Shown here piece after piece: positions 53,664 through 62,753 of a stretch of 64,000 nt of DNA. Position numbers and translations under genes: made by a program. Positions within the stretch are counted from its first letter, which is position 1; each line of letters opens with the position of its first letter. The stretch is from Brevibacillus reuszeri (GTDB lineage: Bacteria > Bacillota > Bacilli > Brevibacillales > Brevibacillaceae), in NCBI RefSeq assembly GCF_001187725.1, contig NZ_LGIQ01000007.1, positions 308,324 through 372,323 of the forward strand, written 5' to 3'. The notes below the pieces were generated by a model. The model was not told the DNA's origin, did no database searches, and saw only the letters and a program-made list of their open reading frames with translations.

Positions 53664-53767
53664 CGCTTTTAGAAAAGGAGTTCGTAGATGGCTGCAGATG
53701 GTAAGCCACGTTTCTCTAATCTTCGCGGCTATGGTATGATAAGCCATATGAGGAAGGTGAGAACAAC

Positions 53768-54595
53768 ATGAGAGAACCGTTTGTTATGGTAGAGGAGAAG
53801 CCATTCTTACGTTTGCTGGAATGGGAGAGCCGCTTTCCAGGATTAGTGGCCGGGTTTACGATTCGCGCGGGTGGGGAAAGTGAACAACCGTACGGATCTT
53901 TTAATATGGGATTGCATGTAGGGGATGAGCAGGAGCATGTTGTGTCCAATAGGCAAAAGCTTGCACAAGAGGTAGACATGCCTTTTTCCGCATGGACGTG
54001 TGCAGATCAGGTGCATGGAAATCGCGTATGCCAGGTGATGGCGGCAGGAGCAGGCAAAGATAGTCTGGATGACGTGATCAAGTCTACCGATGGTTTGTTT
54101 ACCGGACAAAAGGGTGTTCTGCTGACTTCCTTTTATGCTGATTGCGTTCCGTTATACTTCCTGCATCCTGCTACGGGTGCGATTGGCCTTGCTCATGCTG
54201 GCTGGAAAGGTACAGTGGGGAGAATTGCCGAGGAAATGGTGAAATCCATGCAGGATCAATTTCAAGCTAAGCCGGGAGAGCTGCTTGTAGCGATTGGTCC
54301 TTCAATTGGCGGCTGCTGTTATGAGGTGGACGATCGGATCATCACACAAGTGCGAGCAAGCGCAAAAGACTGGGAAGCGGCAGTCACAGCGTCCCAAAAT
54401 AATCGATACATGCTTGATTTACGCCAACTAAATACCGCCATTTTACTCGAATCGGGCATTGTGCGCGAACAAATCATGACGACAGATTGGTGTACAAGCT
54501 GCCGCACGGACATGTTTTTCTCGCATCGCAAGGAAGCTGGCATCGCTGGTACTACAGGACGGATGGCTTCGTATATCGGCTGGAAGGCTGTGTAG
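53768..54595 (+). CDS. ylmD: YlmD/YfiH-family (DUF152) laccase-domain purine nucleosidase/phosphorylase
   Basis: 275 aa. The Zn site residues are visible: His in CADQVHGNRV, Cys in SFYADCVPLYF, His in GLAHAGWKGTVG. Family members (YfiH, FAMIN) split purine nucleosides or deaminate adenosine; they were earlier called multicopper polyphenol oxidases. Also GPSIGGCCYEVDD and the C-terminal CTSCRTDMFFSHRKE. RBS AGGAAGGTGAG. First gene of a ylmD-divIVA run. Confidence 0.88.
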   Translation: MREPFVMVEEKPFLRLLEWESRFPGLVAGFTIRAGGESEQPYGSFNMGLHVGDEQEHVVSNRQKLAQEVDMPFSAWTCADQVHGNRVCQVMAAGAGKDSLDDVIKSTDGLFTGQKGVLLTSFYADCVPLYFLHPATGAIGLAHAGWKGTVGRIAEEMVKSMQDQFQAKPGELLVAIGPSIGGCCYEVDDRIITQVRASAKDWEAAVTASQNNRYMLDLRQLNTAILLESGIVREQIMTTDWCTSCRTDMFFSHRKEAGIAGTTGRMASYIGWKAV

Positions 54596-54618
54596 AAACA
54601 AAGAGAGGGGAAAGAGTC

Positions 54619-55317
54619 ATGACAAACGAGCAACAAGCGATAAAAGACAGGCTGGAAGCGATTGAAAAAAGAATACAAGCTGCTTGTGACCGGGCAAACC
54701 GCAAACGCGAAGAAGTGAAAATTATTGCCGTGACCAAGTACGTTGATGCAAAGGCAATCGGCGATTTACTGGATGTCGGAATTATGGATATTGGGGAAAA
54801 CCGCGTGCAGGATGCTCTCCCTAAGCATGAGCTGCATGGTGACAGAGGCGCGTGGCATTTCATTGGGCATTTGCAAACGAACAAAGCCAAAGAGGTGGTA
54901 GGTCGTTTTCCGTACATCCATTCGCTGGATCGTGTGTCACTCGCACAAGAGCTGAATAAGCGTGGGGAAGCACTTGATACTGTCGTAAATTGCTTTTTGC
55001 AAGTCAATATTTCCGGTGAAGAGACAAAATTTGGGCTTAGTCCCAATGATGTATTGGCTTTTTTGCGTGAAACCAGTAATATGAAACATATAAAGATCAT
55101 TGGATTAATGACAATGGCGCCTGTTGTCGATAATCAAGAGGAGGCGCGTCACGTATTCCGGGGTCTTTATGAGTGGAAAGAGCGCATCAATGAGTGGGCG
55201 TTCCCGCATGCGCACATCGAGGAGTTATCGATGGGCATGTCCAGTGACTTTGAAGTGGCAATTGAAGAGGGAGCTACATATATCCGTCTTGGCTCTGTAT
55301 TGGTCAAGCCGGAATAA
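54619..55317 (+). CDS. ylmE: YggS/YlmE-family pyridoxal phosphate homeostasis protein
   Basis: 232 aa from ATG 54619, with AGAGAGGGGAAAG upstream; the frame starts earlier inside ylmD without RBS. Single-domain PLP-binding TIM barrel: IIAVTKYVDAKAI has the PLP lysine, then DIGENRVQDALPKH, WHFIGHLQTNKAKEVV, VNISGEETKFGL, LSMGMSSDFEVAIEEGATYIRLGSVL. It has no enzymatic activity and buffers PLP. Confidence 0.92.
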   Translation: MTNEQQAIKDRLEAIEKRIQAACDRANRKREEVKIIAVTKYVDAKAIGDLLDVGIMDIGENRVQDALPKHELHGDRGAWHFIGHLQTNKAKEVVGRFPYIHSLDRVSLAQELNKRGEALDTVVNCFLQVNISGEETKFGLSPNDVLAFLRETSNMKHIKIIGLMTMAPVVDNQEEARHVFRGLYEWKERINEWAFPHAHIEELSMGMSSDFEVAIEEGATYIRLGSVLVKPE

Positions 55318-55363
55318 CTACGTGAATCAAACCAGCCGAGCAAGCTAGAGAGGAGGAAAAAAG

Positions 55364-55789
55364 ATGGGTGTCATGAACAAGTTGATGGGGTTTTTGGGTT
55401 TGGAGAACGAAGAATACATCGAGGAAACGGTACACGAGGAACACGAAGACAATGATTCCTCCAATAAAAGGCAGCCAGCTAGCCAAAGCCGGGCGAACAA
55501 CGTAGTACCGTTTCAAGCGCGGGAAAAGGAGGGGATTCGTTTGATCCTCTGTGAACCCCGTCACTATAGTGATGCGCAGGATATCGCTGACAATCTTCGT
55601 CATCGCAGACCAGTAGTAGTGAATCTGCACCGCGTAGAGAAGGATCAAGCGAAACGAATCATCGACTTTTTGAGCGGAACGGTGTATGCGCTGAACGGCG
55701 ATATTCAAAAAGTGGGAGATACCATTTTTGTATGCACACCTGATCATGTAGACATTCAGGGGACCATCTCCAGCGTATTGGAAGAATAG
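55364..55789 (+). CDS. sepF: Cell division protein SepF
   Basis: 141 aa. N-terminal amphipathic membrane-binding helix ([14 protein letters not shown]), an acidic/Ser-rich linker (~15-50), then the SepF domain ([66 protein letters not shown] in segments). Forms rings that anchor and bundle FtsZ filaments via their C-terminal tail. RBS GAGGAGG. Confidence 0.95.
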   Translation: MGVMNKLMGFLGLENEEYIEETVHEEHEDNDSSNKRQPASQSRANNVVPFQAREKEGIRLILCEPRHYSDAQDIADNLRHRRPVVVNLHRVEKDQAKRIIDFLSGTVYALNGDIQKVGDTIFVCTPDHVDIQGTISSVLEE

Positions 55790-55819
55790 CGATTCAACGA
55801 CGAAAAAAAGGGTGAGCCA

Positions 55820-56083
55820 ATGGGTTACTTGTTGACGGTTATTAATTTTGCTTTTACCGTTTATCAATTCATGATTATTGCGTACATACTGATGTCCTGG
55901 GTTCCTCAAATGCGAAGCACAGGAATCGGGCAACTATTAGAGCGATTGGTTGAGCCATATTTGGCACCGTTTCGCCGCTTCATCCCTACACTTGGATTCA
56001 TCGATATTTCCCCGATCGTAGCTTTGATTGCTTTGCGCTTGGCATACGATGGACTGTTTACTATCTTGGTGAAATTGATGTAG
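55820..56083 (+). CDS. ylmG: YggT-family membrane protein YlmG
   Basis: 87 aa with two membrane helices (~5-30 and 60-85) and the family pattern SWVPQMRSTGIGQLLERLVEPYLAPFRRFIP. Function unclear; linked in other bacteria and plastids to division and osmotic response. RBS AAAGGGTGAG. 13 bp before ylmH. Confidence 0.92.
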   Translation: MGYLLTVINFAFTVYQFMIIAYILMSWVPQMRSTGIGQLLERLVEPYLAPFRRFIPTLGFIDISPIVALIALRLAYDGLFTILVKLM

Positions 56084-56096
56084 GCGAGTGAAAAAC

Positions 56097-56870
56097 ATGA
56101 GTGTATTCGATCATTTTGCAAAAGAAGAACGTCCTTTTGTAGAACGGGCGCTGGAAATGCTTTCGCTGGTAGAGCGCAAGCAGGCCATGCGCCTTACTGA
56201 TTTTGTGGACCCGAGACAGCTGAGTATTTTTCAAAGCCTCGTTTCGCAAGTACAGGATGTCAGCGTGTCGGCAAGTGGCGGCTATGAAGGAGCAGAACGT
56301 GTGCGGGTTATTTTGCACCCGGATTATCTGCTCCCGGAGCCTGAGGATTATCGAATTGTGCTGCTGGGCATAAAGGCAGATCAACGATTTCACTCACTGG
56401 AGCATCGCGATGTCATGGGAGCATTGCTGAACGCAGGGCTAAAACGGGAAAAATTCGGTGATATGTTCACTGATGAAAAGTATTGTTACTCGATCGTGGT
56501 AGAGGAAGTCGCCGATTATGTTTGCACACAGGTGACACAAATCCATCGTACATCTGTCCAATTCGAACGGGTCTCGTGGGACCAATTCACACCACCAGAG
56601 CCGCGTTATATGGAAAAAACGATTACGGTTCCTTCCCCGCGAATCGATGCCGTTTTGGGCGAGGTGCATAATCTCTCACGGGCGAAAGCGCTTGTCCCGA
56701 TTCGTGCCGGGAAGGTCAAAGTCAATTGGAAAGCAGTTGAAGACCCTTCGCACCAGCTACGGGCTGGAGATATGGTGTCTATGGCGGGCTTTGGCCGCTT
56801 TAAGCTGCTTGAGGTAGCAGGTCCAACTCGCAGCGGAAGAATTCGCATGATCGTTGGACTGGTTACATAG
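56097..56870 (+). CDS. ylmH: S4-domain RNA-binding protein YlmH
   Basis: 257 aa starting MSVFDHFAKEERPF; a GTG three codons earlier is possible but poorly placed relative to the RBS. N-terminal RRM-like domain, C-terminal S4 domain (PSPRIDAVLGEVHNLSRAKALVPIRAGKVKVNWKAVEDPSHQLRAGDMVSMAGFGR in segments). YlmH relatives (RqcP2) act in rescue of stalled 50S-peptidyl-tRNA complexes. Gene order ylmG-ylmH-divIVA is conserved. Confidence 0.92.
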   Translation: MSVFDHFAKEERPFVERALEMLSLVERKQAMRLTDFVDPRQLSIFQSLVSQVQDVSVSASGGYEGAERVRVILHPDYLLPEPEDYRIVLLGIKADQRFHSLEHRDVMGALLNAGLKREKFGDMFTDEKYCYSIVVEEVADYVCTQVTQIHRTSVQFERVSWDQFTPPEPRYMEKTITVPSPRIDAVLGEVHNLSRAKALVPIRAGKVKVNWKAVEDPSHQLRAGDMVSMAGFGRFKLLEVAGPTRSGRIRMIVGLVT

Positions 56871-56970
56871 GATGAAGCATTAACGCAAAAATTTGTAAAA
56901 TCCGGCAGGAAACAATAGAAATCCTGTCGAAAACATAAGTACGAATTATCGGGAAAAGTGGGGGATTCAT

Positions 56971-57456
56971 GTGCCATTAACGCCATTGGATATACATAAC
57001 AAAGAATTCAGCACAGGCTTTCGCGGTTACAACATCGACGAGGTGAACGAATTTCTCGATCAGGTGATCAAGGATTTTGAACTCCTGATTAAAGAAAAAA
57101 AGGAAGCGGAAGAGCGCGTCGCAATTTTGAATGAGCGCGTCGATTACTATAAAAGCTTGGAAGAGAATTTGAGCAAATCAATCCTTGTTGCCCAAGAGAC
57201 AGCAGAGGATGTCAAATCCAATGCTCGCAAGGAAGCGCAGCTGATTTTGAAGGAAGCAGAGAAAAATGCAGATCGCATCGTTAACGAAGCACTTGCGAAA
57301 TCCCGCAAAATCGCGATCGAAATTGAAGAGCTGAAAAAACGGGCATCCGTTTACCGCATGCGTTTCCGTACATTGCTTGAAGCTCAACTCGAAATGCTTG
57401 AAAATGGTGCTTGGGATGATATCGAGCAAGCGGATTCAGCGGTAGCGGTTGAATAA
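56971..57456 (+). CDS. divIVA: Cell division initiation protein DivIVA
   Basis: 161 aa, GTG start after AAGTGGGGGA. Membrane-curvature-binding N-terminus (PLTPLDIHNKEFSTGFRGYNIDEVNEFLDQV, with the exposed Phe/Arg), then a long coiled coil (~30-150). Marks division sites and poles; recruits MinJ-type and sporulation partners. The 160-residue length is like B. subtilis DivIVA. Confidence 0.93.
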   Translation: MPLTPLDIHNKEFSTGFRGYNIDEVNEFLDQVIKDFELLIKEKKEAEERVAILNERVDYYKSLEENLSKSILVAQETAEDVKSNARKEAQLILKEAEKNADRIVNEALAKSRKIAIEIEELKKRASVYRMRFRTLLEAQLEMLENGAWDDIEQADSAVAVE

Positions 57457-57460
57457 AATA

Positions 57461-57490
57461 TTGACGTTCCGTTTAAGATGATACTATAAT
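57461..57490 (+). promoter_or_regulatory. Sigma-A promoter of the ileS T-box leader
   Basis: TTGACG (57461-57466), 18-bp spacer, TATAAT (57485-57490). Start point near 57497 gives a ~400-nt leader. Confidence 0.8.
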
Positions 57491-57496
57491 GAAAGA

Positions 57497-57855
57497 CAAA
57501 CTTTTTGGATTACAAATAATGATATGTGGCAGCGAAATACCAACACAATCAGTTGCTACAGTTGACGATGACTGGGAAGAGTAGGCGATTAGGCACTGCT
57601 TAGAGAGTCGGGAACAGGTGAAATCCCGACCAGTTGCAATCGCACGAAAATCACCCGTGAGTCCAATACCCGAAACTCTGCTTTTTATCTGGATCAGATG
57701 ACAGCAGACGAGTAAGTGAGCGCGTCATTCCCGTTACGAATGAGACAAGTGGAGCGTTTTTATTGACTTTTGCCAATGAAGTCGCTCAATCAGGGTGGTA
57801 CCACGGGAGTCTTCTCTCGTCCCTTTTTTCGAAGGGATGAGCGAGGGCTTTTTAT
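57497..57855 (+). promoter_or_regulatory. T-box riboswitch (isoleucine) controlling ileS
   Basis: Stem I elements: GAAGAGTAGGC (AGTA side of the specifier loop) and the AGAGAG-type GA motif. Specifier side: GAAAATCACC, giving codon ATC (57650-57652) for isoleucine followed by A. The conserved T-box AGGGTGGTACCACGG is at 57792-57806; its TGGT pairs with the tRNA acceptor end. A terminator, CTCGTCCCTT (57816-57825) with AAGGGATGAG (57832-57841), is followed within ~7 nt by a T-run. Uncharged tRNA-Ile should stabilise the antiterminator and raise IleS. Confidence 0.93.
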
Positions 57856-57895
57856 TTTATCAGGTTTTCTAAACTATTTAGGAGTGAATCAGGCC

Positions 57896-60679
57896 ATGGA
57901 TTACAGCAAAACCTTATCGCTACCAAAAACGGATTTCCCAATGCGCGGTAATTTGCCCAATCGCGAGCCGCAAATGCAGGCTGCATGGGAAGAAATGGAT
58001 ATTTACAAGCAAGTGCAGGAGCGTACTGCAGGCCGCCCATCTTTCATTTTGCATGATGGTCCTCCGTATGCGAATGGAGATATTCATATTGGTCACGCCT
58101 TGAATAAAATTCTCAAGGATTTCATCGTACGTTATAAATCGATGGCAGGCTTCTGTGCCCCTTATATTCCAGGCTGGGATACACACGGATTGCCGATTGA
58201 GCAAGCGATTGTCAATGCACAGGGACTCGATCGTCGCAGCATCGAAGTGAACGATTTCCGCAAACGCTGCGAGGAGTATGCTTGGTCTTACATCGATAAG
58301 CAACGTGATCAATTCAAACGTCTCGGAGTTCGCGGGGATTGGGAAAACCCTTATGTGACACTGCTTCCTGAGTATGAAGCCAACCAAATTCGCGTCTTTG
58401 GCGAAATGGCGAAAAAAGGCTATATTTACAAAGGTCTGCGCTGTGTATACTGGTCTCCGTCTTCTGAAACAGCTTTGGCCGATGCTGAGATCGAATACAA
58501 GGACAAGCGCTCCCCATCCATCTACGTCAGCTTCCAGGTTGTAGACGGTAAGGGCAAGCTGGACACAGATACAGGTGTAGTGATCTGGACGACTACTCCG
58601 TGGACGTTGCCTGCGAACTTGGCGATTTCCCTCCATCCTGAGCTGGAATACAGCGTAGTAAAAGTCGATGATCGCAAATTCCTGGTCGCAAGCGGATTGC
58701 TTGAAGCTGCTGGCAAGGAAATCGGCTGGGAAAATCCAGAAGTACTGGCTACTTTTAAAGGGCAAGAACTTGAAGGCGTACTGACCCAGCACCCATTCTA
58801 TGAGCGTACATCCCTGCTTATCCTGGGTGAACACGTAACCTTGGATGCTGGTACTGGCTGCGTACATACCGCACCAGGACACGGGGAAGATGACTTCAAC
58901 GTTGGACAAAAGTACGATTTGGGAGTGCTTTGCCCAGTCGATCATGAAGGAAAAATGACCAATGAGGCACCTGGCTTCGAAGGTCTGTTCTATGAGGATG
59001 CAAACAAAGTAATCACAGAGAAGCTGAAAGAAACAGGAGCGCTCCTGAAGCTGAGCTTCTTTACTCACTCCTATCCGCATGACTGGCGCACCAAAAAGCC
59101 GGTTATTTACCGCGCGACCGAGCAGTGGTTTGCATCAATCGACGGCTTCCGTGAGCAAATGTTGGAGGCCATCAAGAACGTAAAATGGATTCCGCATTGG
59201 GGCGAAACCCGTCTGGCAAACATGATTGCAGACCGTGGTGACTGGTGCATTTCCCGTCAGCGCGTATGGGGTGTTCCGATTCCGATTTTCTATTGTAAAT
59301 CATGCAATGAGCCGATCATCAATGACTTGACGATCAATCATATTGCCGATCTGTTCCGCAAAGAGGGCTCATCCGTCTGGTTCGCTCGCGAAGCTAACGA
59401 GCTGGTTCCAGAAGGTCTTTCTTGCAGCAAGTGCGATTGCAAAGACTTCCGCAAAGAAACCGATATTATGGACGTTTGGTTCGATTCTGGCTCCAGCCAT
59501 CAGGCTGTACTGAGAGAACGCGGACTGAGCTGGCCAGCTGATCTGTATCTGGAAGGCTCTGACCAATATCGTGGATGGTTTAACTCTTCCTTGTCGACCA
59601 GTGTTGCCGTCTACGGAACTGCTCCGTACAAAGGCGTATTAAGCCACGGATTTACTTTGGATGGAGAAGGACGCAAAATGTCCAAGTCGCTTGGAAATAC
59701 CATCGTGCCACAAAAGGTTATCGACAACATGGGTGCCGATATTTTACGTCTGTGGGTAGCATCGGTTGACTATCAGGCAGACCAGCGTATTTCCGATGCG
59801 ATATTGAGCCAAATTGCAGAGGTCTATCGCAAAATCCGCAACACATTCCGTTTCTTGCTCGGTAACCTCGATGGTTTCGATCCGGCAAAAGATCGTGTAG
59901 ACTACGAGCAGCTTGGTGAGCTGGATCGTTATGTACTGGCGAAAGCAGCAAAAATGGTTAGCCGCGTGCGCAAGGCGTACGACGATTACCAATTCCATAC
60001 GGTATTCCACGCAGTTCGTAATTTCTGCGTGATTGATCTGTCTGCATTCTATCTCGATATTTGTAAAGATCGTCTGTATGTGGAAGCTCCAGATAGCCAA
60101 AAACGCCGTGCAGCACAAACAGTGATGTACGATTGCCTCGTGAGCCTGGTGAAGCTCGTTGCTCCACTTCTGCCACATACGGCAGACGAGGTTTGGGCAT
60201 TCGTACCAGGTGTTGAAGAAAAGAGCGTACAACTGACAGATATGCCGGAAGCGAACGAGCAGCATCTTGGCTTCTCTGCAGATGAAGAAAGTAAATGGGA
60301 TGCTTTCCTTGAAGTACGTGATGAAGTGCTTAAAGCGATGGAAGAAGCGCGCCGCAACAAAGTATTTGGTAACTCGGTAGATGCGAAGCTTGCGCTCTAT
60401 CCGCAAACAGAGGAAGTAGCGAAAACGTTGGCAGCGATGGATGATTTGGCTGACCTGTTCATCGTGGCTGACGTGGATCTGCATGCAAACACTTCTTCTG
60501 CACCAGAAGAAGCAGCACAGCTGGAAGGAATTGCAGTCGTTGTTTCCGCAGCAGATGGCGTCAAGTGCGAACGTTGCCGTGTAGTCAAAAAAGATGTGGG
60601 CTCCCGTGAGTCACATGCGTCCATTTGCGGACGTTGTGCCGATATTGTGGAAGAACACTATGCTCATGTAACAGAATAA
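57896..60679 (+). CDS. ileS: Isoleucyl-tRNA synthetase
   Basis: 927 aa from ATG 57896 ([18 protein letters not shown]), after AGGAGTGA; the frame extends upstream into the T-box and that part is not coding. Class I synthetase: HIGH at 64-67, KMSKS at 594-598, a CP1 editing domain between, and a C-terminal zinc site with CERC (Cys891, Cys894) and CGRC (Cys911, Cys914). An additional Cys-rich segment ([16 protein letters not shown]) precedes KMSKS. Bacterial-type (ileS1) length. Confidence 0.97.
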   Translation: MDYSKTLSLPKTDFPMRGNLPNREPQMQAAWEEMDIYKQVQERTAGRPSFILHDGPPYANGDIHIGHALNKILKDFIVRYKSMAGFCAPYIPGWDTHGLPIEQAIVNAQGLDRRSIEVNDFRKRCEEYAWSYIDKQRDQFKRLGVRGDWENPYVTLLPEYEANQIRVFGEMAKKGYIYKGLRCVYWSPSSETALADAEIEYKDKRSPSIYVSFQVVDGKGKLDTDTGVVIWTTTPWTLPANLAISLHPELEYSVVKVDDRKFLVASGLLEAAGKEIGWENPEVLATFKGQELEGVLTQHPFYERTSLLILGEHVTLDAGTGCVHTAPGHGEDDFNVGQKYDLGVLCPVDHEGKMTNEAPGFEGLFYEDANKVITEKLKETGALLKLSFFTHSYPHDWRTKKPVIYRATEQWFASIDGFREQMLEAIKNVKWIPHWGETRLANMIADRGDWCISRQRVWGVPIPIFYCKSCNEPIINDLTINHIADLFRKEGSSVWFAREANELVPEGLSCSKCDCKDFRKETDIMDVWFDSGSSHQAVLRERGLSWPADLYLEGSDQYRGWFNSSLSTSVAVYGTAPYKGVLSHGFTLDGEGRKMSKSLGNTIVPQKVIDNMGADILRLWVASVDYQADQRISDAILSQIAEVYRKIRNTFRFLLGNLDGFDPAKDRVDYEQLGELDRYVLAKAAKMVSRVRKAYDDYQFHTVFHAVRNFCVIDLSAFYLDICKDRLYVEAPDSQKRRAAQTVMYDCLVSLVKLVAPLLPHTADEVWAFVPGVEEKSVQLTDMPEANEQHLGFSADEESKWDAFLEVRDEVLKAMEEARRNKVFGNSVDAKLALYPQTEEVAKTLAAMDDLADLFIVADVDLHANTSSAPEEAAQLEGIAVVVSAADGVKCERCRVVKKDVGSRESHASICGRCADIVEEHYAHVTE

Positions 60680-60697
60680 TACGCAGTACAAAACACA

Positions 60698-60730
60698 AAC
60701 CTGTCGTCCAAGTGGATGGCAGGTTTTTTC
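60698..60730 (+). terminator. Terminator after ileS
   Basis: 12-bp stem 60698-60709 with 60714-60725 (AACCTGTCGTCC and partner, two G-T pairs), loop AAGT, then T6. Confidence 0.9.
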
Positions 60731-60840
60731 TTTTGGCTAGGCTGCCAGCAGTTGCTTTGCACAAGCTTTTGGTGGGTTATTTACATGGCTGCAAAGACAT
60801 ACTACCTGTTGAGGAAACCAAACGAAGGTGGTGGATGGGC

Positions 60841-61602
60841 ATGGACCAGAATAAGATCGCCAGCTTCAGGCAAAAGCTGCTTGAACAAAAGAAGGAACTA
60901 GAAGATCGCGTTCAGGATCATTATGGCATGAGAGAACCGATGACAACTTCGTTGCAGGAGTTTTCTATGTATGATAACCATCCCGCAGATATTGGCAGTG
61001 AAATGTTCGAGCGGGAAAAAGATTTGGCTTTGGACAGTCTGGACAGAGAGACGCTCAAGGAAATTGATCAGGCCCTGACGCGAATGGACGAGGGGTCATA
61101 TGGCATCTGTACCGTTTGCGGCGAAGCCATCCCTGAAGAGAGGCTAGAGGCACTGCCACAGGCGCAAACGTGCAAGGAGCATGCACCAGCTCCAAACATC
61201 AATGACTCGCGTCCGATCGAAGAAGAGTTTCTGCAGCCGCCGTTCGGCAGAACCTCCCTCGATGAGAAGGAAGGACAGAATGGCTTTGATGGAGAGGATG
61301 CCTGGCAGATCGTCGAGGCGTGGGGGACTTCGAGTACACCTTTTTCCTATGTGGATAACGACAAGACTGATTACAAAGAAATGTACATTGAGAGTGATGA
61401 ACCTGACGGATTTGTCGAAGCTGTAGAAGAAATCGGCTACACCGATATCGAGGGCTATCACGGTCCAGATAGCGTCCATTTCATGCGCAGTGGCACGTAC
61501 GAGGAATACATGCGCAAGGGCGAGGGCAAGGGAAATTATCTTGATTACGATGACTATGAAGAAGAAAGAGCAGAACGGGAAGGGCGGAACGACTTGTTGT
61601 GA
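60841..61602 (+). CDS. YteA-type protein with DksA/TraR zinc finger
   Basis: 253 aa from ATG 60841, seven bases after AAGGTGGTG; an ATG two codons earlier is too close to the RBS. N-terminal coiled coil with ELEDRVQDHYGM, the ADIGSEMFEREKDLALDSL segment, then the DksA-type finger CTVCGEAIPEERLEALPQAQTCKEH, where the fourth ligand is His instead of Cys. A ~100-residue acidic tail (many Glu/Asp/Tyr) follows, as in Bacillus YteA and spore-associated relatives. Function unknown. Overlaps the next gene's GTG by 4 bp. Confidence 0.85.
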   Translation: MDQNKIASFRQKLLEQKKELEDRVQDHYGMREPMTTSLQEFSMYDNHPADIGSEMFEREKDLALDSLDRETLKEIDQALTRMDEGSYGICTVCGEAIPEERLEALPQAQTCKEHAPAPNINDSRPIEEEFLQPPFGRTSLDEKEGQNGFDGEDAWQIVEAWGTSSTPFSYVDNDKTDYKEMYIESDEPDGFVEAVEEIGYTDIEGYHGPDSVHFMRSGTYEEYMRKGEGKGNYLDYDDYEEERAEREGRNDLL

Positions 61603-62738
61603 CAGGGATAACGCCTGCTATGCAGATTGAACGTGTTGAGACGTATCCGCTCCTGCATCGTTTATCCCAAGCGTACGGCGATGCGAATGGATACAAGCGG
61701 TATCGGACGTCGTATCTGATACGGGTGATCACCCGATCGGGGATTGATGGCTGGGGCGAAGTGATAGACTGGCTTCCTACCTTGGATAAAGGGTTTCGAG
61801 AACGAATTGTCCCGTATTTGCTCGGAAAGCAAGCAAGCAATCGGATAGCGCTCGTTGATGTGATCAGCAAATGGCATCAGCGTTCTGCGGCAGGAGTCAG
61901 CATGGCTCTAACAGAAATCGCCGCCAAATCGGCTGGGATGTCCGTTTGCGAGCTATGGGGAGGAAAGATTCACTCCACTATTCCAGTTTACGCCTCGTTT
62001 CAATCCTATACGGAGCGCGAAGACTGGATACAGCTATCTATCCGTAGGGTCCAAGAGCAGGTACAGGCTGGCTTTCAGCACATAAAAGTAAAAATTGGCG
62101 GAAGAGCATATTATGAAGATCGTACCCACATTGATTCAATGATGAAGAGCTTGCCGGGAAATATACAGGTGGCAGTCGACGCCAACCAAAGCTACGATAT
62201 GGCATCTGCAGCAAGATGGAACCCTATTTTCTCGCAATACGGGAATTGGATGTGGCTAGAGGAGCCGATGCCGATGGAGCGAGTGGGAGAGTACGTCAAG
62301 CTTCGCGCCGCGTTGTCGATTCCTCTAGCTGGAGGCGAAAATCTGGTTCGCTGTGCACAATTTCTTCCGCTCTACAAAGAAGGAGCCATAGATATTGCGC
62401 AGCCCGATTTGCTGCATACCGAAGGAATCGAAGCGTTTCGAACCCATCTGCAGATAGCACGAGAGTTTGGATATCGCGTTTCACCGCATTCCTTTGATGG
62501 CAGCCTTGCCAGATTGTACACTTTATTTGCTCAGGCGTGCTTGTTGCCATGGTCCAAAATGGATGAGGATCAGATTGAGCCGGTTGAGTGGGATGTCATG
62601 GAGAATCCATTTACGTATCTGTTTCCAGTCTCGGTTGTCAATGGCAGTGTGTCTATTCCGGATGGTGTTGGGATTGGCGTAGAACCGAATTGGGAGATTA
62701 TAAACGCAGCGCGCTGGGATGGCAGCGTCTATGCGTAA
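61599..62738 (+). CDS. Enolase-superfamily enzyme, mandelate-racemase subgroup
   Basis: 379 aa from a GTG that overlaps the previous stop (GTGA); an ATG at 61620 (MQIERVETYPLL) is equally possible and fits family starts. Catalytic set: KVK with Lys163 and Lys165, metal ligands Asp194 (VDANQSY), Glu221/222 (LEEPMP) and Glu247 (GGENL), then the Asp270-His297 dyad (QPDLLH, SPHSFDG). These positions fall within a residue of the numbering of mandelate racemase itself. Members abstract a proton next to a carboxylate; substrates include sugar acids and alpha-hydroxy acids. Which one here is unknown. An MFS exporter follows. Confidence 0.85.
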   Translation: MTGITPAMQIERVETYPLLHRLSQAYGDANGYKRYRTSYLIRVITRSGIDGWGEVIDWLPTLDKGFRERIVPYLLGKQASNRIALVDVISKWHQRSAAGVSMALTEIAAKSAGMSVCELWGGKIHSTIPVYASFQSYTEREDWIQLSIRRVQEQVQAGFQHIKVKIGGRAYYEDRTHIDSMMKSLPGNIQVAVDANQSYDMASAARWNPIFSQYGNWMWLEEPMPMERVGEYVKLRAALSIPLAGGENLVRCAQFLPLYKEGAIDIAQPDLLHTEGIEAFRTHLQIAREFGYRVSPHSFDGSLARLYTLFAQACLLPWSKMDEDQIEPVEWDVMENPFTYLFPVSVVNGSVSIPDGVGIGVEPNWEIINAARWDGSVYA

Positions 62739-62753
62739 GATGAGGAGTTTCGT

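Noticed and set aside
57770..57895. N-terminal extension of ileS
   Set aside because: It would be encoded by the T-box antiterminator/terminator; the RBS and family start are at 57896.
57920..59080. 386-codon minus-strand frame
   Set aside because: Antisense shadow of ileS without RBS.
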